Positions 39,240 to 47,873 of a stretch of 52,027 nucleotides of DNA are shown here, in pieces. Below the pieces are notes generated by a model that was not told where the DNA came from, did not search any database, and worked only from the letters and a program-made list of their open reading frames with translations. This stretch comes from Thermoplasmatota archaeon (lineage in GTDB: Archaea; Thermoplasmatota; E2; UBA202; JdFR-43). The translations under genes were made by a program, and so were the position numbers. The stretch's first letter is position 1. Every line of letters starts with the position of its first letter. The stretch lies in contig JAPDJP010000013.1 of NCBI GenBank assembly GCA_029259055.1, positions 1 through 52,027 on the forward strand, given 5' to 3'.

Positions 39240-39882
39240 TATTGAGAAAATATCTTTCGATTTAGACGGCACTTTAGTTACAATGGACTATGTAGATGCA
39301 GTTTGGCTGGAGAAAATACCAGAGTTAGTTGCTAAAAAAAATGGTATGCAAATTGAAGAAGCCAAAAAATACGTTGAGGAAGAATATTTAAAAGTTGGGC
39401 CAGAGGCATTGGAATGGTATGATATAAATTATTGGATAAAAAAATTTGATTTGAAAATTTACTGGAAAGATTTGCTTGCGAGTTGTATTGATAAACTAAA
39501 ATTATATCCAGAAGTAAAGGAAGTTTTAGAGAGGTTATATAGAGACTACGATTTAATAATAATATCAAATGCTGCCAATGAATTCATTGAAGTTGAACTC
39601 GAAAAATTGGAATTGAAAAAATATTTTTCAAATGTATTTTCTGCGGTTAGCGATTTCAAAAAAACAAAAAAGGATGAAAAAGTTTATAAGGAAATATGTA
39701 AAGAAATGGGAATAGAAGGGGATAAAATTGTTCATGTAGGAGATAATTACGAATTTGATTATTTGGCGCCCAAAAAGGCGGGAATAAATGCTTTTTATTT
39801 GGATAGGAAAGGAAATATGAACGGTAGCTTTGTTGTAAAAGATTTAAAGGAATTTGAAGAGAAAATAAAAGGAAAATTATAG
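39223..39882 (+). CDS. HAD-superfamily hydrolase
   Basis: This 219-residue phosphatase-like protein has HAD motif I SFDLDGTLV, motif II IIISNAA, a lysine in the FKKTKKDEK region and motif III/IV HVGDNYEFDYLAPKKAG. The frame is open from 39199. ATG 39223, which still overlaps nmd3 by 17 nt, gives the natural N-terminus MEYANDIEKISFDLDG. Substrate is not predictable. It is the last gene of the mcm operon. Confidence 0.88.
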   Translation: MEYANDIEKISFDLDGTLVTMDYVDAVWLEKIPELVAKKNGMQIEEAKKYVEEEYLKVGPEALEWYDINYWIKKFDLKIYWKDLLASCIDKLKLYPEVKEVLERLYRDYDLIIISNAANEFIEVELEKLELKKYFSNVFSAVSDFKKTKKDEKVYKEICKEMGIEGDKIVHVGDNYEFDYLAPKKAGINAFYLDRKGNMNGSFVVKDLKEFEEKIKGKL

Positions 39883-40044
39883 TTCATAAATTAATTATTT
39901 ATTATTATTAAATATTATAAATTATATATATTATAGATGTATGAAAAATATTTTAATATTTTTTCCATTATGTATCATGTAAACTTTTGGCAAATATTTT
40001 AAATACCTGAAATAAATTAGTTTGGGAGGCAGGAGGAGAAAAAA

Positions 40045-43000
40045 ATGAAACGGAAAAATATAGTTATTATGGGTGTTTTAGGTTGGATAATTGCAACAAG
40101 CTTTACTTCAATGTTTGCAGTAGCTGGTAACGAAAAACCAGAGAGACTAGAAATGAACATTCGGGAGGAGATTACAATTTTGGAAAATGGAAGTGCATTA
40201 ATGACAATGTTGTTAAATATTTCTTCTTCCTCACTTTGTAATTTATACAGGGAAGCTTTTGGAATCCAAAATGATACTAATACGGATATAGAAATACCAG
40301 AATGTATAGAAAGAAAGATGGAATTAAGAGGAAATAACGGAGAGGTATATTATAACACTTGGATAGAACCGATAAGAGAGAAATTTTATGAAGGTATTTA
40401 TATGGAGCAGAAAGCTTTATATGGACTCCAAATAAAAAAGTTTATAAAATCAGGAATTACTATACAAAGTTTGGATAAAATGTCTATTTATTTAGAAGCT
40501 GAAGCAACACCAGATATTCATTTAATTAATGAAACTATCTTGGAAATAAGATTTCCTCCAGAAAATGTCACAGACACTTTCATTAGATATCAAATGCAAG
40601 TGGCAAAATTAATGCTAAAATCAATGGAAGGATATCAAAAATATATTAAGTCATGGAAAGTGATTTTTAATTTGCCCCAAAATGCTAATCTTTTCCAAAT
40701 GGATGCATTGATTCGCACTATCGAGATAGGGAGTGGTGATATCTTTAATTACACAATATATAGAAACGAAAATAGCGTAATAATAGAAGGGGAATATATT
40801 GTTACAGAAAGTATTTGCCAAAAGATCCAAAAAGAACGAATTTATTATCCATTAACGATTAGATATACAGTACCGGACGATTTTAACGGAGAGATAGAGG
40901 GAATGGATTATGAAGATATTGAAAATCCCAGAGTATATTATGTAAATTGGACATGGAATATAATAAATATACACGCTGAAGGAGAAATATACAATGGTAC
41001 AGCATGGATAGATTGGGAAGCAGGTTTTAATTTGAAAATTAAATCAAATTCTTCCGTAGTTATCGATTGGAACGAGGTGTACCTCGAGACAATTGAACCA
41101 AATAATCTAAGATTTGAGGCAACGGCATACTTTAATCTTAGTGGAGGAATAGATAAAACTATATCTATATGGAGCGGGAGTCTTAATAAAGCTATCCATT
41201 TCTGGAGAGGTACAGAACTAGCCAGAGTGACCCTTGGCGTTGATTTAGAATTTACAGTGAGAATTGTTGTAGACGGTTATATGAATATTTCAATTTATAA
41301 ATGGGAAGAGTATTATATAAAAGCAGGTGCTAAATGGTCATTTGCTTGGGGATGGCCTCCAATACAGTTCGAAAGAATTTGGAAATTCAGGAACGTGGAA
41401 AGTGGTTTTGATCCGACATTACATTATCATCTTCATATAATGGTAAAGCCAAGATTTGGGGTTGGGATTGGAGTTTATTTATGGGGTCTTGTCGGTCCTC
41501 GTGTAGAACCGGGTCTTTATTTTAGAGCTGACATTGGATGGAAAGGAGTTAATACGGACTGGTATATTTATTGGCACGTGGCTATTGGTCTTGATGTTTA
41601 TGTCGGTGTAGGATTCTTAGGTGGTGCATTGCACTGGAATTGGCCCAACCCTCTGATTGATATTATATTGTGGGAACAAAGCAATATTAAACCAGAAGAA
41701 GAAGGAGCACCTCCACCTCCTCCGATACCTGATGATACCACACCACCAGTAACAAGGTTGTATCTATTACCAGAAATAAATGGTTGGACAGGGGAATTAA
41801 CTCGTTTCTGGTTCAGTGTAATAGATGAGGGTGCTGAAGCTACAGGAAATGTTACAACATATTTCAAAGTTCCGGAATCGATAAACGCACAAACATGGCA
41901 ACAATTTAACTATTCCTTACACTGGTATATATGGGTACATGATGAACCCGGCGTATATAATGATTATTATAATATTTCCTACTATAGCATTGATGAAGCA
42001 GGGAATGCTGAGGATATACACATTGAATCTGTAGATGTCGATTTATCACCTCCTTTTTCGTATATAACAACAGGAGAGCCTTCATGTAACTATTACTTAA
42101 TCACTCCATCGACTCCAATAATAATTCAAGTTAGCGAAGAGGAAGGATGCGGAGAATGGATAGTTTATTACAATGTAACTAATAGCGAGGGAGAAGCTAG
42201 TGGATGGATAAATACTGATGTAAATGATCCAGCTGTATTTACATTAGAGGATTTAGAATTCACCAAGGAAGGAGAATATCGTGTATGGTGGTACGCCGAA
42301 GATTTACTTGGAAATGGAGAATGTTTAAAAAATAGGACATTTTATATCGATCTTACCGGACCTTCTATCACAAAAGAAATTGGTAACCCAAAATATGGCA
42401 GTTACCTAACAACAGAAACAGCTATCATATTAACTGCTTCGGATCTGGCTGGTGTAAAAGAAATACACTATGTTATAAATGGTGAGGAACATGTTTCTGC
42501 AGGAAGTTCCGTAGTATTTTATCTGGACGAAGAATGTGAACATGAAATAGAATATTGGGCAGTGGATAATTTGGGAAATGAAGGAGAACATATTGTCCAA
42601 ACCCACCATGTTGATAATACTCCTCCAATAACAACAATTGAGTTTGGAAAACCATATTATACGGACGGAGTGGAGGAGTGGATTACTTCGTGGACCACTG
42701 TATATCTCAATTCAACAGATTATCCAGATTGTGCATGTGGAGTAAAAGAAATTCATTATAGCTATGACGGAGGAATAACATGGCATGTAGCTTCAGGAAA
42801 CAAAACAACATTCACAATTCCAGAAGAATGCGAGCATACAATATTATGGTATGCGGTAGATAATCTCGGAAATACAGAAGCTATAAATAATATAGTGGTG
42901 TATGTTGATGATACCCCGCCAGTTACAAATATTTCTTGGGAAGGATATGGAAACTATGTTGCCTTGGATACAACTTTCATTATAACAACCAAGGATTATG

Positions 43001-44043
43001 GATGTAGCGGGGGAGTATGGCACAATACAATATATTGGCGGATTAACGAAGGACCGATTTATTCGAGAGATGCAAACGTTGCCACATTTATATTGGAAGA
43101 ACCGGGAATTCATTTGATAGAATATTGGGCAAAAGATGGTTTAGGTAATGAAGAAAAACACCATGTAATAAGTATAATGGTAGATGCTGTGCCCCCAAAA
43201 ACAAACATTATATTTGATCCGGAAGGGCTATTTGAAAACGGTACTTGGTACATTTCTCCACATACCATTATATCATTTGAGTCAACAGATAGTGAATCTG
43301 GAGTAAAAATGACAAAGTATAGGATCGTGAATGAAAATGATACGGGTTGGTTAGATTTTGATGAGAGTTTTTCATTATATATCGGTAGATACACAATATA
43401 CTATTATAGTGTAGACAATGTGGGAAATACGGAAACAGCAAAAACAACAAACATCGTAGTTAGCCAAGATTTGGCACCCGTTACAGTTTGTAATATAAAT
43501 CCTCCTACTCCAAATGGAAAAAATGGATGGTACATAAGCAATGTAACTATATCTTTATCCGCAAATGATAGAGACGGTATTAAAGTAACATATTATAGAA
43601 TAGATAATGGAGAGTGGAGACAATACAAAGAACCTATTAATTTAATTAGTGATGGAATACATATTCTAGACTATTATAGTATTGATATTGTAGGGTTTGA
43701 GGAGAATATTAAAACAGTTATAGTAAAAATTGATAAAAAATTACCATCTATTTCTATTGATAGACCAAAAGATGCAATATATATTTTTGATAGAGAAATT
43801 GCAAGGTTTTTCAAACCAATTATAATAGGAAAAATAACAGTAAAAGCAAAAGTCTATGACGAAATGTGTATTGAAAAAGCTTACTTTAAAATAAACAATG
43901 AAATAAAGAAAACATTTGATATGGAATTACAATATACATGGGAGGAGCACGCAATAGGGTGTTATATGCTTACTATTGTTGCAACCGACGAGGCAGGGAA
44001 CGAAAAGAAAAAGGAAATCGATGTTATAATCATAAACTTGTAA
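40045..44043 (+). CDS. Giant secreted protein with seven Ig-like repeats and the shared terminal module
   Basis: This 1332-residue protein has a strong Shine-Dalgarno (GGAGGAG) and a signal peptide (about residues 1-28). Residues about 30-550 are a beta-rich domain I do not recognise, with Trp/Tyr/Gly-rich alternating strands around residues 470-535. A proline hinge (APPPPPIPDD) leads to seven Ig-like units. Each begins PPxT or similar and ends in YYS.D..GN.E; starts are near 41.73, 42.05, 42.35, 42.61, 42.91, 43.18 and 43.47 kb. The last about 100 residues (IYIFDREIARFFKP, IIIGKITVKA) match the ends of the PKD protein and the M14 peptidase. It is probably an elongated surface protein. Confidence 0.8.
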   Translation: MKRKNIVIMGVLGWIIATSFTSMFAVAGNEKPERLEMNIREEITILENGSALMTMLLNISSSSLCNLYREAFGIQNDTNTDIEIPECIERKMELRGNNGEVYYNTWIEPIREKFYEGIYMEQKALYGLQIKKFIKSGITIQSLDKMSIYLEAEATPDIHLINETILEIRFPPENVTDTFIRYQMQVAKLMLKSMEGYQKYIKSWKVIFNLPQNANLFQMDALIRTIEIGSGDIFNYTIYRNENSVIIEGEYIVTESICQKIQKERIYYPLTIRYTVPDDFNGEIEGMDYEDIENPRVYYVNWTWNIINIHAEGEIYNGTAWIDWEAGFNLKIKSNSSVVIDWNEVYLETIEPNNLRFEATAYFNLSGGIDKTISIWSGSLNKAIHFWRGTELARVTLGVDLEFTVRIVVDGYMNISIYKWEEYYIKAGAKWSFAWGWPPIQFERIWKFRNVESGFDPTLHYHLHIMVKPRFGVGIGVYLWGLVGPRVEPGLYFRADIGWKGVNTDWYIYWHVAIGLDVYVGVGFLGGALHWNWPNPLIDIILWEQSNIKPEEEGAPPPPPIPDDTTPPVTRLYLLPEINGWTGELTRFWFSVIDEGAEATGNVTTYFKVPESINAQTWQQFNYSLHWYIWVHDEPGVYNDYYNISYYSIDEAGNAEDIHIESVDVDLSPPFSYITTGEPSCNYYLITPSTPIIIQVSEEEGCGEWIVYYNVTNSEGEASGWINTDVNDPAVFTLEDLEFTKEGEYRVWWYAEDLLGNGECLKNRTFYIDLTGPSITKEIGNPKYGSYLTTETAIILTASDLAGVKEIHYVINGEEHVSAGSSVVFYLDEECEHEIEYWAVDNLGNEGEHIVQTHHVDNTPPITTIEFGKPYYTDGVEEWITSWTTVYLNSTDYPDCACGVKEIHYSYDGGITWHVASGNKTTFTIPEECEHTILWYAVDNLGNTEAINNIVVYVDDTPPVTNISWEGYGNYVALDTTFIITTKDYGCSGGVWHNTIYWRINEGPIYSRDANVATFILEEPGIHLIEYWAKDGLGNEEKHHVISIMVDAVPPKTNIIFDPEGLFENGTWYISPHTIISFESTDSESGVKMTKYRIVNENDTGWLDFDESFSLYIGRYTIYYYSVDNVGNTETAKTTNIVVSQDLAPVTVCNINPPTPNGKNGWYISNVTISLSANDRDGIKVTYYRIDNGEWRQYKEPINLISDGIHILDYYSIDIVGFEENIKTVIVKIDKKLPSISIDRPKDAIYIFDREIARFFKPIIIGKITVKAKVYDEMCIEKAYFKINNEIKKTFDMELQYTWEEHAIGCYMLTIVATDEAGNEKKKEIDVIIINL

Positions 44044-44082
44044 TTCCTCTCTTCCTCTTTGTTTTATTTTTTTAGATTTAGC

Positions 44083-44112
44083 CCACAAAAAGACGTGTTT
44101 TTGTGGCTTTTT
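44083..44112 (+). terminator. Hairpin with T-tract after the giant surface-protein gene
   Basis: CCACAAAAA (44083-44091) and TTTTTGTGG (44098-44106) form a perfect 9-bp stem with loop GACGTG, followed by CTTTTTC. It begins 40 nt after the stop and is preceded by further T-runs. The rest of the 212-nt gap before the TatD-like gene is AT-rich, with a possible box A near 44228. Confidence 0.5.
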
Positions 44113-44255
44113 CTATAATACGTAAAAATTATTCTTAACTAACTTTTCTAAATTATCCTTCTATCACTTCTCAGAATTATTTTTTTCTTTTTAACTTTTG
44201 TAAATAACCAACAGAACAAAAATAAACATTTAAATAAACAAGGTTTTACACAATT

Positions 44256-45089
44256 ATGTTCCCGATTTTCGATAATCATATGCATTTAAGTAAAAATGGT
44301 AGATATATTGAAGCAATAGAGGAATTCAAAAAATATGGCGGAACCCATCTAAATTTTTGCCCATATACAGATATAAAAAAGATAATAGAAAGTAAAAGTT
44401 ATATGAAATGTTATGAAGAAGGTATAAAACTTGCCAAAAAAGCAATGGAAAAAACAAAAGTCAAAATTTTTTTAACAATCGGCCCATACCCCATAGATTA
44501 TATAAAGATGAAGGAATTGATAGGGAGAGAGAAAACAATTGAAATAATGATGAAAGGAATGGAAGAAGCACAGAAACTGTGTTTGGAAGGGAAAGCAATC
44601 GCAATTGGAGAAATTGGAAGGCCTCATTTTAAAGTTGATAAACAAACATGGGAGGATAGCAATAAAATAATGGAATATGGAATGATGCTTGCAAAGGAAG
44701 CAGATGTTCCCGTTATACTTCATATGGAAAAAGCAACACCAGACAATATGAAGGAAATAGCAGAAAGAGCAAGAAAAATAGGAATTAAAACAGATAAAGT
44801 AATAAAACATTACGCCCCTCCATTGGTCAAATTTGAAGAGAATTATGGAATATTTCCATCAATAATATCTACTGAAGAAAATATTGAAGAAGCTTTATCT
44901 AAGGGATATAGATTTATGCTTGAAACAGATTATTTAGATGATTTGAAACGACCTGGGGCTGTTCTGGCATTAAGAACAATTCCTAAAAAAATAAATAAAT
45001 TGATAAGAGAAGGAAAAATGGGCGAGGAAGAAGCTTTTATTATAAATAAGGATAATCCAGAAAAAATCTATAATATATCTTTAGAATAA
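44256..45089 (+). CDS. TatD-like metal-dependent hydrolase (archaeal)
   Basis: This 277-residue amidohydrolase-fold protein opens with the metal motif FDNHMHLSKNGRY (HxH). It has IAIGEIGRPHF with the bridging glutamate, VILHMEKA (His), KHYAP (His) and LETDYLDD with the final aspartate. It belongs to the archaeal branch of TatD-like hydrolases. The substrate is unknown; DNase activity is possible. Its stop overlaps a small convergent gene on the opposite strand. Confidence 0.85.
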   Translation: MFPIFDNHMHLSKNGRYIEAIEEFKKYGGTHLNFCPYTDIKKIIESKSYMKCYEEGIKLAKKAMEKTKVKIFLTIGPYPIDYIKMKELIGREKTIEIMMKGMEEAQKLCLEGKAIAIGEIGRPHFKVDKQTWEDSNKIMEYGMMLAKEADVPVILHMEKATPDNMKEIAERARKIGIKTDKVIKHYAPPLVKFEENYGIFPSIISTEENIEEALSKGYRFMLETDYLDDLKRPGAVLALRTIPKKINKLIREGKMGEEEAFIINKDNPEKIYNISLE

Positions 45090-45206
45090 AGCCGTTTCTG
45101 GAATAACCAATTCCTTATGACATTTTTTACAAATGTAGTACACTCTATTGTTATACTTATGGCAAATCATTTCCCCCCCACATTCTGGACATCTTTTTGC
45201 TAACAT
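45081..45206 (-). CDS. 41-residue zinc-ribbon protein
   Basis: On the minus strand, ATG 45206 opens a 41-codon frame starting MLAKRCPECGGEMICHKYN and ending in ELVIPETALF. It contains CPEC and CKKC pairs 21 residues apart (CPECGG ... YICKKCHKEL), a clear rubredoxin-type zinc ribbon. The CPECGGE codons include a run of seven G, and the frame is intact across it. A box A (TTTATATA, about 45240-45247) lies upstream on this strand and shares the divergent promoter region with the deaminase gene. The function is unknown. Confidence 0.7.
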   Translation of the reverse strand: MLAKRCPECGGEMICHKYNNRVYYICKKCHKELVIPETALF

Positions 45207-45290
45207 TTTATCATCTTTTTGCTAATAAATAAATTTTAACTATATAAAAAATTTTCGCCAATGTTTTATAGACATTTTAAATTACACCCG

Positions 45291-45740
45291 ATGAAAAGAC
45301 CCTCATTTGATGAATATTTTATGGAAATCGCAAAAATTGTTTCAAAACGCTCAACTTGTTTGAGAAGACAGGTAGGAGCGATAATAGTGAAAGACAATCA
45401 TATTTTAGCTACTGGATACAACGGCGCCCCAAAAGGATTTAAGCATTGTGAGGAAGTAGGTTGTGTTAGAGAAAAAATAGGTGTTCCAGAAGGACAAAGG
45501 CACGAGCTTTGCAGAGGGTTACATGCAGAACAAAACGCAATAATACAGGCAGCTGTATTCGGTATATCAATAAGAAATGCAACAATTTATACGACACATT
45601 TTCCATGTAGTGTGTGCGCAAAAATGCTTGTAAATGCTGAAATCAAAGAAATTGTGTATTTAAATGATTACCCAGATGAGCTTGCTAAAGAAATTTTAAG
45701 AGAAAGTAATATAAAGGTGAGAAAATTAGAGATGCGATGA
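45291..45740 (+). CDS. dCMP deaminase/ComEB-like cytidine deaminase family protein
   Basis: This 149-residue zinc enzyme has the deaminase motifs LHAEQNAI (HAE) and PCSVCAKML (PCxxC), with [18 protein letters not shown] and the HCEEVGC insert that in dCMP deaminases adds a second zinc site. The frame is open from ATG 45261. ATG 45291 ([15 protein letters not shown]) is preferred because a TATA-like element at 45241-45249 puts transcription start near 45270. With the dUTPase-like gene it would supply dUMP for thymidylate synthesis. It overlaps the signal peptidase gene by four bases. Confidence 0.9.
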   Translation: MKRPSFDEYFMEIAKIVSKRSTCLRRQVGAIIVKDNHILATGYNGAPKGFKHCEEVGCVREKIGVPEGQRHELCRGLHAEQNAIIQAAVFGISIRNATIYTTHFPCSVCAKMLVNAEIKEIVYLNDYPDELAKEILRESNIKVRKLEMR

Positions 45741-46540
45741 AACAAAAGGCATTGCTGTTCATCAGAGACATGGTTCTTTCTGTAGCAATAGTTGGTATAA
45801 TACTGGCTGCATTATGGGCATATACTGGGCAATTTCCTGATTCTCCAATGGTTGTTGTTACATCTGGTTCTATGATGCATGATAATTCTCCTTTTGGAAG
45901 GATAGGAACAATTGACCCTGGCGATTTGGTTTTAGTTAAAAAAATAAATGGAAAAGATGATGTTATTACTAGAGGGGCAACATATGCACCACATACAAAT
46001 CATAAAACATATGGAGATTATGGAGATGTCATAATATATATTCCAGATAGAAATGGAGATGGGATAGCAGATAAAGGAACAACTCCTATTATTCATAGAG
46101 CAATTTGTTGGGTTGAAAAAAATCCAGATGGAACATATACAGTTGAAGAATATGATTTATATAATGTAAGTTCCATAACCATTCAAGAACTAGGAATATA
46201 TGATTATAAGCCACCTCATAGCGGTTTTATTACGAAAGGGGACCATAATAGTGTGGCGGACCAGCGTTCAAACGGTTTCCTATCTACTCCTGTAAAGCCA
46301 GAATGGATAATTGGAAAAGCTAGAGGGGAAATTCCATGGTTTGGTTTAATAAAATTAATGATTTTTGGAAATGGTGCAGGCTATACTGGACCAGATGCTG
46401 TAAGAATTGGAAAAGCTGTTGCTCCAAAAGACGAATGGATTTGCTTAGGAATTTCATTGTTGATAGTAATTGGTATTCCAACAGCTTGGGACATTTATAA
46501 CTGGTACAGGAGATGGAGGTCTAAAAAACTTAAATTATAA
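45737..46540 (+). CDS. Signal peptidase I (archaeal/ER type, S26B)
   Basis: This 267-residue membrane protease has an N-terminal membrane helix ([16 protein letters not shown]), the catalytic serine in VVTSGSMM (Ser45) and a histidine in place of the bacterial lysine in PIIHRAI (His120). The GDHN motif carries the second conserved acidic site. A C-terminal membrane helix ([16 protein letters not shown]) ends it. It would process the many secreted proteins of this region. It overlaps the convergent cdc6 gene by six nt. Confidence 0.93.
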   Translation: MKQKALLFIRDMVLSVAIVGIILAALWAYTGQFPDSPMVVVTSGSMMHDNSPFGRIGTIDPGDLVLVKKINGKDDVITRGATYAPHTNHKTYGDYGDVIIYIPDRNGDGIADKGTTPIIHRAICWVEKNPDGTYTVEEYDLYNVSSITIQELGIYDYKPPHSGFITKGDHNSVADQRSNGFLSTPVKPEWIIGKARGEIPWFGLIKLMIFGNGAGYTGPDAVRIGKAVAPKDEWICLGISLLIVIGIPTAWDIYNWYRRWRSKKLKL

Positions 46541-47752
46541 AAGTTTTGATTGCAATTTTGGCTTATAATCCTTTAAATTGGGTAATGTGTCGTCTTTTTC
46601 CAAAACTTCTTTTATTTTGGTTGAGGAGGAAACATCTATTTCTCTTGTCCTTCCATATCTTCCCTTTGAAATTATTCTTGCATTTATTATTCCGAGCATA
46701 TCGAGTTCAGATATTAAATCTGCAACTCTTCTTTGAGTTAATACATTTATTCCAGCTCTCCTGCATAAATCTTTATAAATTAAATATAACTCGCCCGTCG
46801 TCAAACTATCATAGAATTCCGTTCCGACGATTGCAGCCATCAACACAATTTTTGACTGAATTGGTAGAGTCCTTACAATTTCTGTTACTCTATCGAGTTC
46901 AATCTTATTTTCTGCCATTCTGACATGCTTTTCAGTAACTTTTTTATCGCCGAGTCTTTCCGCTATTTCTGCAGAGACACGTAATAAATCCAATGCCCGC
47001 CTTGCATCGCCATGTTCCTGTGCTGCCAAAGCAGCACATAATGGTATGACATTATCTTCAATGACTTCTTCATTAAAAGCCATCTTAGCTCTCTCTCCAA
47101 GTATATCGCACAATTCATCTGCAGAATATGGTGGAAAGACGAGATTTTCCTCACCTAAGGAAGACTTGACTCTAGGGTCTAAAAATTCTGTGAATTTTAA
47201 GTCATTAGATATACCTATTATAGATGTCCTAGCATCTTTTAAATCATAATTCATACGAGATAAATTGTATAAAACCTCATCTCCCTTCAACTTATCAACT
47301 TCATCAAGAACAATAACCGCAACGCCTTTTGTTCTTTCAATGGAATGAATAAGTCTGCTGTATACTTCATCAGTTGGCCAGCCTGTAAAAGGTATTCTCT
47401 CCTCCCATGCTTTTATAAAATGATTGGCTACATTCTGTAAAACTCTATATTGTGTATCAACTATTTCGCAATTAATATACACAAAATTAGTATTTACTTT
47501 AAGTTGCCTCCCCTTTTCCATTAATTGTTTACCAATAAATTTTGCAACAGCTGTTTTTCCAGTTCCTGTTTTTCCATATATGAAAACGTTTGATGGTGTT
47601 TCTCCTCTTAAAGCTGGGGCAAGAATTGATGCAAGCTCATTTATTTGTTTTTCTCTATGAGGTAAAAAATCTGGAACATACGAAGGTCTCAATACTTCCT
47701 TATTTTTGAAGATGCTCCTAGATGCCAGCAAATCATGAAATATGTCCTTCAT
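46535..47752 (-). CDS. cdc6: Orc1/Cdc6 replication initiator
   Basis: This 405-residue AAA+ initiator has Walker A FIYGKTGTGKTAV (Lys66), Walker B VIVLDEVDKL (Asp150, Glu151), a sensor region IIGISNDLKF and the lid EHGDARRALDLLR. A C-terminal winged helix (about 315-395) binds origin DNA. It opens MKDIFHDLLASRSIFKNKEVLRPSYVP-style, as usual. Origins often lie next to this gene, but the 121-nt region upstream (47753-47873) shows no convincing origin-recognition-box repeat. Confidence 0.96.
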   Translation of the reverse strand: MKDIFHDLLASRSIFKNKEVLRPSYVPDFLPHREKQINELASILAPALRGETPSNVFIYGKTGTGKTAVAKFIGKQLMEKGRQLKVNTNFVYINCEIVDTQYRVLQNVANHFIKAWEERIPFTGWPTDEVYSRLIHSIERTKGVAVIVLDEVDKLKGDEVLYNLSRMNYDLKDARTSIIGISNDLKFTEFLDPRVKSSLGEENLVFPPYSADELCDILGERAKMAFNEEVIEDNVIPLCAALAAQEHGDARRALDLLRVSAEIAERLGDKKVTEKHVRMAENKIELDRVTEIVRTLPIQSKIVLMAAIVGTEFYDSLTTGELYLIYKDLCRRAGINVLTQRRVADLISELDMLGIINARIISKGRYGRTREIDVSSSTKIKEVLEKDDTLPNLKDYKPKLQSKLL

Positions 47753-47873
47753 CCTTTTCCTCCAAAAATTTTAATACATAATATAAAGCAATAAATAAAG
47801 GTTGTGAGCGATGTATAAAACATATTTCATTACAGCATTATAAAAAACTAATGCAAAAAATTTAAAAAGAGGG

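Noticed and set aside
39883-40044. Repeat array or CRISPR-like element in the AT-rich gap before the giant gene
   Set aside because: There is only low-complexity AT sequence with a short inverted repeat; no regular repeat-spacer pattern exists here or anywhere in the window.
45160-45206. Apparent frameshift at the G-run in the small zinc-ribbon gene
   Set aside because: A careful count gives seven G, which keeps the CPECGGEMIC reading frame intact.
47753-47873. Replication origin next to cdc6
   Set aside because: The region is AT-rich, but no repeated origin-recognition-box-like motif or G-run pair could be found by eye.
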